64,000 nt of DNA, from assembly GCA_025766275.1 (NCBI GenBank), contig JAFKAC010000048.1, positions 372,001 to 436,000 on the forward strand. The letters run 5' to 3'. Both the position numbers and the translations under genes were made by a program. The stretch's first letter is position 1. Each line of letters begins with the position of its first letter. Positions 52,597-64,000 of this stretch are shown piece after piece. A model generated the notes under the pieces. That model was not told where the DNA came from. It was given only the letters and a program-made list of their open reading frames with translations, and did no database searches. The stretch is from Lactarius indigo. Taxonomy: Eukaryota > Basidiomycota > Agaricomycetes > Russulales > Russulaceae.

Positions 52597-54023
52597 TAGT
52601 TCCTTTGTCTTTTGAGGACGGCTCTTTTCCAGTCGTCGAACGTGATTGGGTCGTCAAACTGGAACACATTTTTGAACAGTTCCTTGGGCAAACCCGATGT
52701 GAACAGGTCGATGGTTTGTGGTTCATTGAGGCGGTAGTGAGCCTTCCATGCTAGCTGTTCAAAGTCATTGACGTACTTGTCAATATCCTCTCTGGACATC
52801 TTGAACCCCTTCCTTAGTATTGCTTGCGCCTGTTCTCATTCCAGCGTATTTTCGAATCGCTGGCTGAACCCATCGGCTACTGCTTCCCACAATTCTCTTG
52901 TGTGGGGACTGATCCCCCTTTGTATTTGTCGATTGAGCCAGTTCAGGAATGACAGAACCCATTCGCTGACTGCTCCTCCCTTGATGTAGGACAGAAATAG
53001 GAGGCATCTCCTATAGTCGTTTCGCATAATGGGGGCGTCTAGGTTCATGCCCCAGTAGACGTGCCACTGTGTCAGGAATTGGTATACTTTGAGTCTGTCT
53101 CCGTCAAAAATTGAAGGTGGCTCACCAGTGAGTTTCTCATTATGATGCCCCCCTCCTCCGGCATCTCCTCCGCCTCCTCCACCTCCTCCACCTCCTCCTG
53201 GCAGCCCGGCAGGTGGTCCTCGTGGTGGTTCAGTTCTTCGTATGTCGAAGGGGATTCCTCCCCCTGGTGGTGGCGGCGGGTCGTAGCCTGGTCCTCCTAC
53301 ACCTGGCGGTAACTCTAGTGCAGGTCGTCTGTCAGATGGGGGGTCTCCTCTATCGGATCCTATTGCCCGAAATATGGCGGCGTCGTCTGCTGTCATTCGT
53401 ACTCCTGTTTCTGGGTTGATAGGCATTAGTATTTCTCTTGCCTCTGCTCGTATCGCGCGTGATTCTTCCAACGCGACCTCTTCCATTGCTTGCATCATTG
53501 TGGCCATAATGGCTGGCGATCGTATGTGAATAGGCTCTGGTTCTGTAATATGAGCGGACTCAGCTCATTCAATGAGCAAATCTTGTATTGCTCCTCCACT
53601 GCTTTTGGTTTGGTCTGGCTGTCTCCCATCCTCTTCTTCGTCCTGACTTTGTTCTATTTCTTCAGACACGGCTTCTCTGGTCGTGTGTTCTTGCAACTGT
53701 CCGTCAATGGGGCCCCAATCTGCTCAGCTATTGAGCTCTCGCGCATCGATGTCGCAGTGGTATCTTGGTCCTGCTGGTCGTACGACGTCCCACTGAGAGT
53801 CTATGGGATTCCACGTAATCTCTACCCAGCACAGGTGATCGAAGTTGAACTCAACTGGTCGGAACCTGGTAGGTCCGTTGAACTCCACAAAATACCCGGT
53901 TTCTTCTTCCCTTTCCCTCCAACTAGCAGCTCATAGAAAGCACATGGGGACGTTACGTTCTCCTCTTCTTGGGAGCGAATAAGGACGAAAACTCGTCCAC
54001 TGATCTCTTGTTGTTACGGCCAC
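52597..54023 (-). pseudogene. Element E gag, 5' part
   Basis: From the conserved GTG (54023, ATCGTGG context) through the N-terminal domain, linker and capsid (IFDGDRLKVYQFL, WHVYWGMNL) to RNYI at the transposon P junction. Several TGA/TAG codons occur, e.g. LLIE*AES, NS*AD and TLE*EQ, each at an Arg position of element F. Confidence 0.9.
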
Positions 54024-54042
54024 GATGTTATCTTGGTCTTAA

Positions 54043-54565
54043 TGTAACGCCGTCACGACGTCAGCTTGACTTGAGCACAGAGTGGCGGTAACGACTTAGC
54101 GATAGTCTCGACACGACGACACGAAGGTCCATGTTCTTGCCTTGGTGAATACACGAAGGTACACCGGCAAGTCCTGATGGCTCTACTGGACTGGTCACAG
54201 ACAAAGCTGGACCTAAGTGTTTGATAGCGAAGATGAGAATGAAAGAAACAAGTGACGATTCAAGAAGACCAAGATGGTGTATCTTGGTCTTCACAATACA
54301 GTTTAAATACAAGTCGAGCAGGCTTAGAAGCGCTGCTATGAGTCACAGTAGGTAGCGTCCAATGTATCGCAGAAACACCGCAAAGCTAATACTACTAGTA
54401 CCTGTACTAGTATTGAGTCACCAAGGCACCGCTCAGTCAGCTATCAGTCGTAATCGCCTATCGTACTACCGTATCACCGTAGGTAAGTCTGCAACTAATA
54501 TACCTTACCGCTGTAGTTGCAACTGGTACAGTAAGGGTATGGAGACAACTGTTCGAAGCGTAACA
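54043..54565 (-). repeat. 5' LTR of element E
   Basis: 523 bp, partner of 23837-24359, followed by the duplicated tgtgg and the other half of the DDE transposase gene. Confidence 0.94.
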
Positions 54566-54743
54566 TGTGGGACCCATTAAATCATCAGTAAAGTGTGTGA
54601 TATGGCACATCAAAATGGTGTGCAGCACTTGAGATGTTCGTGAAGGTCCTGTCAATAAGGGCATTCTTGGCCTCTTGAATTTTTGCTTCTTTCTTGGCTT
54701 CTAACGCTTCTTTCTTGGCTCTCTTGGTGTGCGTGTTGGCCAT
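54566..54743 (-). pseudogene. DDE transposase N-terminus (helix-turn-helix)
   Basis: ATG at 54743 (MANTHTKRAKKEA) with a Lys/Ala/Glu-rich start, then a helix-turn-helix like those of pogo/CENP-B-type transposases (FDVPYHTLY, two TGA codons, FNGSH). The two adjacent TGA are most simply CGA-CGA (Arg-Arg) changed by C-to-T. It joins 23836 and leftwards once element E is removed. Confidence 0.75.
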
Positions 54744-55352
54744 GTCTGATGCAATGTGGGATGTTTCCTGTGCTGGTAATGCCGGCTGAGATTAAACAGG
54801 AGCCCAAAATCCGTCACACGTCTGTCACCTCTTGGTGCACCCAGGTGAGTTTTGTTTCTGCAGCTCGATCAGCTCAAGATACTGACTCTAAATTCATTGT
54901 GTATAGTGCTGGTAAGTTATTCTATCATACCAGCAAAGGATCTGCATGTGCGAGTATGAGATCACCCAGATCTGGGGGCATGGACACCCCATTCCAGTCG
55001 ACACCCTCACAAATACGATTTTTCTGTACTTGTAAATTCAGACTGATCCTCCCTTTTTTATATGATCTCATATCTATAGAACCTATTTAAAACACTGTTT
55101 TTTTTTTGGGAAGAAAGGATCCCCGGAAAGTGCTGATATCATGAGATCTTTCAATTTTGCAAGTGTGTGACATTTGCAACAAGCCGGGTGGGATAGTATG
55201 GCGAAGTTCAGGACCGGAGGACCGGACGTTGACCCAAAACGGCAAGTCCATATATAGCTAAATTGGTACAAGTATAGACTAGGGTATTTAGAAAACGTGT
55301 TTGTCGTCTCCTACTTGTTATGATAAAGAAATGTCGAGTTGGAAGAGGGTAG
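54744..55352. other. Intergenic or transposon flank
   Basis: AT-rich, with a run of nine or more T near 55100. No convincing gene or RNA. It probably includes the 5' flank of the DDE transposon; I could not identify its terminal repeat. Confidence 0.4.
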
Positions 55353-56725
55353 TCAATGAGTGTGGCTATTCGCTGACATCAACAGGCTGAGTCTTTCCTG
55401 GAACTCCTTTCTCTCACTGATGACGGTTACAGGGAGACCCGTGTTCTGGCGAGCAGCGACGAAATTTTTCACAGGTGTCACCAGTTGGTTCTCCAAGTAA
55501 AGCAACTCGAGGGCTGGCAACACTTCGGCGGCCCTCTCGGTGACATTGTTGAGTACAGGAGGAACGGCGCGCCGTGAAAGCCTGTCGTCTACACTCAGCG
55601 CCTCACGTAGGTGAATGGGTGGAAGACTTCCGGCCATGATACCGTTGCCTACTGTCTCATCGAAACACGAACTGATGAAGAGACGGTCTACGTTAGAGAG
55701 TATAGCAGAAATTTGGCTAACCACCTGACCTATCGCTTCTTCCTGGATGGAAAGATGAAACCACGACCGACCCGTATGAACAAGTTCGATGACGACGGTA
55801 GAGGGTTCGATGAATAGGTCCGCGCGGACAAACCGGGATGACTTGAGTTTTTCTGAACGATCAATGAACTTGCAAAGTTGGGGGATTCGAAAATCGGTGA
55901 CTCCATACTGGTTCAGGTACTCTATTCGGAAGCAGTTGAGCTGAGGGGCCTCGATCTGCGCTACGGGATCCTCGAAATACTCGAAAAGACCATTGAAGAA
56001 AAAGTTGGTGAGAACGAGAAGGGTAGCTCGTGTAATGGGAGGCAGGCGCATTCGATCATGATAAGATATCCCTTCTTATTTGAGCCTGGCCAACACGGCC
56101 AAACTTGCGGCCATCGCCTCTGGTGGAAAGTAACCGGTCGGAGGTATATTGCGAAGCTCTACATCGACAAGGTCTGGGGCGGACATAAGGAGAGTCGGCC
56201 CTGTTGGGAAGGGAATGCGAGATATGCAGATCGACTGTAAACGTGGGGCGGATCTACCCAGGAAAGTATCGGGAAGGGCAGGCACGGTCGCAAATCTTTC
56301 CGATTCTAGTGAGAGCTGTGATAATGCCGGAAATGGCTCCTGCATCGCCATGGCTAGCGCTTCCAACAATGAGCATTAACTCCAACGACTCGTACCCGGT
56401 CGCGGTGATCCAGTGCCGCAAAGAGATTATCTCTATCGCCATCCTGGAAATGAGAATCGAGAAAGGAAATGAATAAAGGAAAGGCCGGAAGATAACCTAG
56501 ATCTTTCTTGACAGGTGTCCCGTGGGTGCAGAGAAGTTCCAGACGGAGATGGTATGCAGACGCAAGCATGATGTGTCTCCACGTTCGACACACGTGCGTC
56601 AGTCTGTGCCATTACCATGGGTGATGTCTCCAAATAGAATGGCCAACTTCGTCTATTCGACAAATGCTAAAAATTTCTACCAAGACATTGTCCGGAAGAA
56701 TATTGATCGTGGGTCTGTTTGAAGA
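55353..56725 (-). pseudogene. F-box/leucine-rich-repeat-like gene, degenerate
   Basis: Starts with an F-box (ILPDNVLVEIFSIC about 56690, then THVCRTWRHIMLASAYHLRL), continues with FPALSQLSLESER, LPDTFLGRSAPRLQSICISR, MRLPPITRATLLVLTNFFFN, PQLNCFRIEYLNQ and a C-terminal part ending at 55353. This is the layout of a large Agaricomycete F-box family whose members are thought to recruit targets to SCF ubiquitin ligases. A TAA in the F-box (HPW*WHRL), a frameshift near 56356 and a TAA near 56076 indicate a pseudogene. An intron at one of these points is possible but not obvious. Confidence 0.72.
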
Positions 56726-57520
56726 TTAACATTCCCAGCCAATAAGGAAGGCACCAGTGATAGACACACCTGGGTGAGCCCATCGATAGAATTGAACACT
56801 GGGGTCAGCGAAGTGGGTGTTTTTATTGCTTCTATGAATAGTATTACGGTAGGAGTGCTTCTGTGGTCGGCCTAGCGAGTACTGGAGTGGAGTACGACGA
56901 CGTTCAAGCTCAAGGCAAATGTGATTACATCAGAAAGAGTTTCTGGAATCTGGATGCGGAGTCAAACGATGACGATGACCGAGCTCTTATACTGTAAGTT
57001 ATGGTTGCAGTGACAAGTGGGCTGCTCTACAGTCCTAATATCAGGGGACGGCATATATCAGTAGATCCTTCTAGTATGTTGGCGCTGTAGTACTCCCGCC
57101 GGAGCCACTCATTTTCGAACCCTCGATCATCTCGGCTACGCGGTCCTTTTTTTTTTTTTTGATCTTTCCCTCTCTACCTTAGCTCAGTGGCTACAGTTTT
57201 CTTTGCATTTAAATCACTTTTTTCTGCTGAATATACAGCACTGAGCACCCGGTCGCCACTTTTCCCCCATAGCGCAGAGTGACTGCAGAGGCCAAGCCCG
57301 TCAGGCCTGGTCACAGCCACTCGAAGGACAACTCTCGCTTCCTCTACCCCTTCTTCATCCATCTAGAATGTCCGCCTTCGAACCCCTTAGCGTCCATACA
57401 ATGGTATCGTATCTCGTGATTTTAACAACTCTGATCAAATGACGCTCATACATCCTAGAGTACGTTCACTACGCCCTCGGATAGCTCCAAGTCAACCTGC
57501 ATTTGCGACATTCCCGGGCC
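56726..57520. other. Intergenic region
   Basis: No gene supported. On the minus strand TATAAGAGCTC lies near 56990, and there is a run of about a dozen T near 57150. It might contain an old LTR of another family, but no second copy or clear ends are visible here. Confidence 0.35.
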
Positions 57521-60500
57521 TCATTCTTTTTTGATCCACGACTCAAACTCACTGCTCAAGGGACGAGCATCTAAAACGCGACCCAGGTCCGTCCCACCGA
57601 ATCCCATTCCCTTCCTTCGTAACCCCGTCAGCTCCTTGAAAATAGACATCACACTGACCGAAAACGGCGACCTTTCGCCCGTACGATACGCCGGAGGCAC
57701 AAACCCGTCAACCTCAACATGCTTCGCACCTGGATGTGCCATGTGTAGCGCAAGTAACGCACAAACGCGTTGGTACTGCTCCCTGCTGTCAAAGTAGAGT
57801 TGACCCGCAAAGAGATTCAGCTTGATTTGGAGGTGTGCGGGGGCGGTCCATTCCCTCGCCGGAGATTCCGGGATGGTGTAGAAAGCGAGGTCGGAGAAGG
57901 ACCGCATAGAGGTGGTGACTCGTGGCGCGTAAATGTGGAGTTGGACCTTTCCACTCTTGCGAATGATAGGGAGTAGTTCGTTTGCCTCGTGTGGGCTGAT
58001 GACGATCGCAATACTGTCCCTCCCAGATCCGCTCGATAAAACCCAATTGACGGGGCGGAGGTAGTCCGACAAGTGCGCGATACCGGAGCACCGGGTGGTG
58101 ATAGCAAAATCTTTGGTCGCAAGTGGAGACGGGAGCCATTCTTCCGTCGAGTCCAGGGCCTTGTCGACCCCGGTTTGAGAGAACAGCGGAATGATGTACC
58201 TGGAAGACATAGGGAGCACTCCAGTATGAATGAAGTTGCGAAGGTCGTGGTGGGTGGTGATATGCTTCGCAGGATACACCTTTGGGGGGCGCTCTGCTTG
58301 ACGTTCTCGCTCAACTTCATGACTGACCTCCCGCTCTTGCTCTTCCGCCATTCTAACGTCAATCGATCGAGTTATTCCAAGAAGTTCCAGCCGTTCACGT
58401 AGAGATAAGGTGCCATTTATTTCTGGGCTCAACCCAACGACCTGTGCGTTCGAGGTGGGCTCGTACATTTCTTCTAAAGTCCGTGACTCGCGCTGTACCC
58501 AGGAATTCTTCAAAACATCCAGGTTTCCAGTTGAATTGTACTGCTTGTATGCAGAAAACCGCCTGTGATGGTCAACTCCTTGCTGCGCCCAGTGCGGGAG
58601 ATAGTGCCCAATATCCCAGCAAGTCTCGTGCATGGCCCAACGGAGGATGTCGGTCACGCATACACCTTTATCGGACTCTTGACCTCTTGGGATAAGTCCT
58701 CGAATCCGACGGTCGACTTCTCCGGGAGCGAAGAACACTACCGACTGCCCCTTCCCTAGCTGCCGCATCCGCATACATCCTACATCCACTTAGCTTATTC
58801 TCCCTCGTTTTTGTAACAGCTCACCTTGTAGCAGCCTATCTTTGGTGACCTTCGGCCCGAGCGTGACTGCTGCGCGCGTTTCTCGAGGAAGTTTCAGATC
58901 TGTCCCTCGTGTATGTACGTCATCAAGATATACAATGCACTTGTCAAGTTGTCGATTGAATGGAGATGAGATCAGCGGTTCGATCGTTCCGTCCTGGGTG
59001 AGCACGGTGAGGTGATCCGATTCGTTGAAATAGATGGCTGCTGAGATATGGGGCATAAGGGAGAGCCAGTGTCGCACCAATTCCATGTTTTGCAGCTCCA
59101 GCATTTGTGCTCCAACGTCCAATAATACTCGAACCTCGGGTTCGTGTCTGGTAAGTCGCCGCAGGAAAGCCTCAGCAGATTCGCGTTCGCCCTTGATACC
59201 TTCGGTACATTCGTAGCGATTGTTTTCTGGACGGAGAAGGTAATGCAAGACAAGCGCATTGGTGCTCAGCTGTGAGACGGGATCCTCTTGAGTTATTGAT
59301 GTCGGCAGGAGAAACCGATTATCGTTCGTGCCGCTGAAACCTGTTGTTACATTTGTCTTGTCTTCTACCAGGTCCCAGGCCGACGTAGAAAGCTTAGACG
59401 GAAACTCCTTGGCCGCTCGGGGAAAGACTACATGAGACAGATAGAAATCGATGACTCTTGTATTCCTCGAGAATAGCGGAACGAGATATTCGTCGACTTG
59501 CGTGTCGTCTTTTGTATTTACGCCATTGACCTGTCGCAGTGAAGTGGGGACGCCCTCCCCAAACTCGACCCACTGATCGTATTCCATGTCTGGATTGTCG
59601 AGCTTGGTGAGCAAATCGAAGCACTGAAGTACTTGCAACTTTGTTAGACCACCATAGTAATAACTGAGGCAAGTCAGCGCAATGGCCACGTCCGGGTGAC
59701 CGAACTCTGCTCTCAAGCTTGGAACGTCCTATCTTTACTTTGAGTCATATTCCTTGGAAAGACTAGTGGGTGGCTTACCTTTGCCCGATACGGGACAGCT
59801 AGTAACGTCCTACCTGGATCGAGTCCGTAGTCCACTCTCCATCGGCGTGCTTTCAGCACGTAGCCGAGGATTCCTTCTCCGTCAACCAGGAGCCCACGGA
59901 GTAGAAGTATCCCGCTCCATAAGGTCGTTCCGGAGCAGTGCGATCTGATTAACTGATGATCTTCGACAGAAACTTTCTTCTTGGTTATGAAGCGGCGGGT
60001 GGCAGCTCGAATCAGAGGCGAGAGAACGGCAAGTGAGAGAGTGGATAAAGCGCCTCCAAGAGCATCGTCGGCAATGAGCGAAGAGATCTGTCGAGAGACC
60101 TCTTGATTGAGGATTCGCATCGTCGGAAAGCCATTCTGAGTCTGATCGAGCTCGAACATCTGTGGAAAACGGACGTGCAACTGCGCGGCGTGTACCCTTA
60201 ATCTACCGAAGACCTGTTGCGTCGTGGACCATCGATTTGGGTGGTCTTCGACCGGCATTTGCTCACCCACGGTGTAGACTAGCTGATATCGAACATGCAG
60301 GATCTCGTCGCTCTCGTCAAGTACGTCGCGTGATACTCCAGCCAACCAATCCTGTAGAGCTTTGAATTCCTTGGCAATGGAGCGTTTCTTGCAGTCGTCG
60401 TGGAGTGTTAAGAGAGTATCGATGCACATCAGTTTCTGCGAGAGCAAGTGTTCGGGTTGGACGACAAGAACACCGCCCTCGACCGCGCATCGTCTGTAAA

Positions 60501-63500
60501 GAGAGCTGATGCTTTGGACCATGGAAGTGCTCATTTCTCGATTCCGTGAGAACGGAACATAGAAAATACGTCGGTCAGCAAGATCGGAAAGTTTGCTGAG
60601 TAGCAGTTGGAACATTTGGTTCGAGAGCGGTTTGAGAGTCACGACTCTCACAAGGTTGGAACCATCAGCTAGGGTCGCGGCAACGAAGGGTACAATCACG
60701 GACGACTTTCCCTCTCCCATGTTGAGCTGAAATGATGCACTTTGCTGACATGTGGGAGATATCATCTCGCGTGCGATTGCCAGTTGCAGCGGACGTGCCA
60801 AAAAGTTCGCGTTGATCTAACAATGCTTCCTGTTAGTGGTTGTAAACTTCACAGGTAAATTTACCGACCTGTATCAGAAGCCAATCAGGAGAACAAGCCG
60901 CAGCTACATCCTCGCAAACGGTTTCCACTTCCCGGAGAAGTTCTTCATCCCGGCGCCTCGACGAAAGCTCAAGCAGACGCTGAGATTGCTGGTATTTGAG
61001 GAAGGCTATTGCATAGCGGGTGATAGCAAGCTTCCATTGGTCAGTGAGCCAGTGGACGCGATCCCTGGACAACTCTCGTAGGATAGATCGCGGCGTTATC
61101 CGAGGCCAAAGACCCGAGATGCTGGCGACAATTTCCTGTTTCTGAGATGGCGCTAGGGCCTCTGAAATTTCAGAAAACATTGTATCCTTCCTTTTAGAGC
61201 ACGAGTTGCGATATCGGAGTAAATCCTCCTGTGGGGGAATGATGTGATGTACAGGGAGAGGACCAGCTTTTTCCAGAAAGTCGCTATGACTCTTGCTCAG
61301 GTCTTCGCCGTAGTGCTGTAGCAATGACTTCCGGGATCGTCGGAGCTCATGAATAAGGCAGCTAAGGCTATCTTCCCTGCTTGACGGCAACTTATCCTCA
61401 GTCCCCATCATGACGATGGGGGATACGGCGAAATCTACCTGTTCGCAAATCGGTGACGGTGCGAAGTTGGCCCGAGACATCAACACTTCTCGAAGCGAAG
61501 GACTCAGAGATATCGCTTTGGATGATCCCGCACTGAACCGAAGGGAAAACCGGTATGGAGTGTTGGGGGGAATGGTGATCTCGTAGTGGTCTATGATTGC
61601 CTCGATGCGGTGTATATGGTCCCTCAGGTCGATGTTTCGGGATACCGATCGTAGGTAACTATCAACGAAAGCCTTGCAACGTTGAGTGTCGAACCACTGG
61701 GACGGAATATCGCACCATATCTTGGGCCACAGTTCAACTATTGTCTCCGCAGCCTCTGACACCATTTTGCTAATCGAACTGTTGTATTCTCGTCTTCGCT
61801 CCTTCGTAGCATTTTTATCGGTGATTGCCCGGACCTCCATAGTTTGCGCAGGGGTTAGCTCCAGGGGAAGGGCAAACTGAGACATCGAATTTACTAATCG
61901 TGCATGGTCCAGATACGTGCCGTCTGAAAGGTCATAGTAAGGCGGTGAGGGGCGTTTTAGACCACGGAATCTTGTGTCCGTCGCAAAAATTGCAATGAGA
62001 GAAATGATATCCGCGTCAAGATCCGCGTGATCAGTCCCGCTGAAGCTAGCTGCGGAAAGGCTGAACGCCAACTTGATCTTGGAGTCTTGAGGATCGCAGT
62101 TTAACGCTTCCTGACAAATGTCGTATATACTGAGCCAATCCTTCGCGGCGTTGAAAGTAAGCCAGTATCGACTATATCGCAGAGAGGGCGTCGTCTCGGC
62201 TGTTCCAAGTGATCCCCAAGATTGCATTTCATCCCACAGATTCCGGGAAAGACAGAGTCTGCCGTTCCATACAGACCACGACGTCTGGTAGGCAGTGGCT
62301 TCAGAGCGGACATAATCAGCCACATCCCTTGACTTGTAGGCGATGTCCTCCGGAACTGAAAAGGACGAATGTCGTGAGCCTTGCAAGTCGTGTGGGTAGT
62401 ACGCCATGTTACGAGAGATGGCGCGGTTCAGCAATGACGAGTCTTGAGGACGAATATTGAAGTCGACGGGTCCGTCATAGAGTGCCTCCATTGCATTTCC
62501 GTGATCGAGAATAGAAACTACAGCTGTGTGAAAGTTGTGGTGCTGTGAAAGGACAGGAAGGTCGTTCCATTCCACCGTGACCATAGAGCGTAAGTGGGGC
62601 GGATAATATACTCTGCTTGGTGTTAAGTTGCCTATCAGGCGCAATAGCCTTGCATCGTCGTTGCTTAGTCTTTGAAACGACAGAAAAGTGGCACTTTGCA
62701 GCATGTGAAGGCATTCTTCGGTCCCAGTGTGCCCGAGTAACGGATCGGGGAGGCAATGGCTCGTAAGTGCGTGCAAATAACATTGGTATAGCTTGCTGCG
62801 CAGGCTCACGTTTCCGGTGAGACGTCCTAGATCGGTGTCGATAGTGTACTCGTGCCAGTGGATACGGCGCGCAGTTCCCGTTTTTATGGAAACATTGGGG
62901 AAGTCGCCATCTAAGCCAAACTCTATATCTCCCTGTGGAATAATGACCCTCCGCGGCACCTCCGAAGACTCGTTGCTTGGGCGCAAGATGAGTCTATTTC
63001 TGAGCCCGAACATGGTGCCACAGGACTGAAGTTCATCGATGACGTAGCCCGGTATGCTTAGACATTCCAATTCTAAGTCCCGGTTGATGAAGAATGTGAG
63101 ACCCAATCGACTGAGGGAAGCCTCTATTAGGTGACTCGTGCGCGTGACGATAATATGCTTCGGGGATTCGAGTGCAGAAAATTGGCGAGATATCGTTTGA
63201 AATGTGGGGGAACGAATATCTATCAGATCTATTGGAACAACGCCATCTCCAGGAATCTTGCGGAACAATGACCGGGTATCGTTTCTATGGACAGTGAGTC
63301 GCCAATTGGACGTACTTGGGGTCCAAGAAGATTCAACAGGGCGGAATTCAACCTCTCCGGTGCGAAGGTCAAGCCAGTGTACATATTTATCAACGAAAGC
63401 CTTCGGGAAGTCGCCATCGAATACTGCGCGTGGAACCAACTGGAAGTATGAGAGTTGAGGAGGTTCCATCGGTTGCTGCTTGGATTTCTGGGCCCAGAGA

Positions 63501-64000
63501 GGTGTTTTTTTTTGTTTGTTTTTTTTAACCACAGGCTTGACCACAGGTCCTTGAACAGGTCGTATGGTATGTCGCCGAGCCTGTAGTATCAAAGCTCCAC
63601 CGCGTAGCGAAAAGAGTACCTTCAACTTGCGTTAGCCCCTGGACAACACTGGCGACAACAATAACCCACCTGGTACCCAAAGACATTTGTTCGAGTCATA
63701 AATTCCATTTGGGGGGTGTCAGCAGGAACTATATCAAGAACCCTCTGCAAGGAGCACGTGAGCTTGCGTGAGTAGGTATGGATCAGAATAACAATAACAC
63801 TCACCGCTCCAAGGACACTTTTGTACGTTGGGTGTTCGATAATCTCTTGCGGCAGTCTTCCAAGGGGTTTTCCACCAATCAGTAATTTCCCGGTCAACAA
63901 ATTATAGTGGAGCTTCTGTCCACCCTCCATGGTACAGGAGATCCACCGTGAGTTAGGACTGGGAAGTGCATGCCAATTTGAAGAGACATGCCGGCGGAAC
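57521..64000 (-). CDS. DUF3638/DUF3645 P-loop protein (ubiquitinyl-hydrolase-like), 3' part
   Basis: Large host gene, 5' end beyond the right edge. Exons by splice signals and continuous reading: 64000-63805, 63744-63670, 63625-60869, 60816-59779, 59728-58825, 58779-57521, with introns of 60, 44, 52, 50 and 45 bp. All exons are open. The protein has a conserved N-side block (LHYNLLTGKLLIGGKPLGRL), a long middle region, a DUF3638 part with a Walker-A-like NMGEGKSSVIVP (about 60703-60730) and a DESDE acidic motif (about 60301-60322), and DUF3645 (RAEFGHPDVAIALTCLSYYY) just after an intron, ending SSEFESWIKKE. Fungal homologues are often labelled ubiquitinyl hydrolase, but the activity is not established. 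The P-loop suggests nucleotide binding. Confidence 0.88.

Larger units (their letters stand above)
23837..54565 (-). mobile_element. Element E: family-1 Gypsy element, TSD tgtgg, split by transposon P
   Basis: LTRs of equal length (523 bp) at 23837-24359 and 54043-54565, with tgtgg at 23832-23836 and 54566-54570. Left part: polypurine tract, pol and gag 3' end. Right part: gag 5' part, primer-binding site and 5' LTR. Removing transposon P (29716-52596) and one TA leaves about 7.85 kb, the length of element F, and restores the gag frame across the junction. Pol is riddled with Arg-to-stop changes. Confidence 0.92.

Noticed and set aside
56780..57110. Degenerate Copia-type LTR
   Set aside because: A TATA-like motif is present but no second copy, target duplication or internal element sequence is visible in the window.
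57100..57160. tRNA-like A and B box motifs on the minus strand (TAGCCGAGATG, GGGTTCGAAAA)
   Set aside because: The boxes are only about ten bases apart and no T-stem, anticodon arm or acceptor stem can be formed.

Overview
This window is a transposon graveyard next to one real host gene. The organism is almost certainly a mushroom-forming basidiomycete (Agaricomycetes). The evidence is Tf1/sushi-type Ty3/Gypsy chromoviruses, a Plavaka-type DNA transposon with its typical partner gene, an Agaricomycete-style F-box pseudogene, and a DUF3638/DUF3645 gene with 44-60 bp GT-AG introns. No rRNA, tRNA or CRISPR array could be supported.

Layout. Bases 1-54,565 are nested mobile elements, nearly all on the minus strand, and most boundaries are fixed by 5-bp target duplications. 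The oldest layer is a pogo/CENP-B-like DDE transposase (22,546-23,836 and 54,566-54,743). Element E (23,837-54,565; TSD tgtgg) split it. E's gag was split by DNA transposon P (29,716-52,596; TA duplication). P was hit by element G (30,446-38,302; TSD tggtg) and element F (44,485-52,367; TSD gacat). On the left, a C-type LTR (22,217-22,545) sits in the transposase gene. Element D (8,000-22,216) sits in that LTR. C (15,235-22,168; TSD gtaag) sits in D's 5' LTR. Two solo LTRs (TSDs atggg and ccagt) and element B sit in D's pol, and A (1-7,308) sits in B's gag. A and F have open Gag and Pol frames; the others carry nonsense codons.

The Gypsy elements form two families: A, B, D, E, F, G in one, and C in the other. 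Both share a plan: an LTR promoter whose predicted RNA start is complementary to the primer-binding site (self-priming as in Tf1), a leader and first ~170-190 gag codons almost free of AUG with a Kozak-placed GUG as the likely Gag start, Pol in the -1 frame, and a chromodomain after integrase. The first family also has a ~390-415-residue extension after the chromodomain, and inside it a conserved +1-frame overlapping ORF (here ORF-X) predicted to form a basic coiled coil. I do not recognise ORF-X or the extension; with the GUG-led Gag they are the best candidates for something undescribed.

From 54,744 rightwards the sequence is host-like: a short intergenic stretch, a degenerate F-box/LRR gene (55,353-56,725), an intergenic stretch, then the 3' part of a large intact gene for a DUF3638/DUF3645 P-loop protein (57,521 to the right edge, minus strand) whose 5' end lies outside the window.
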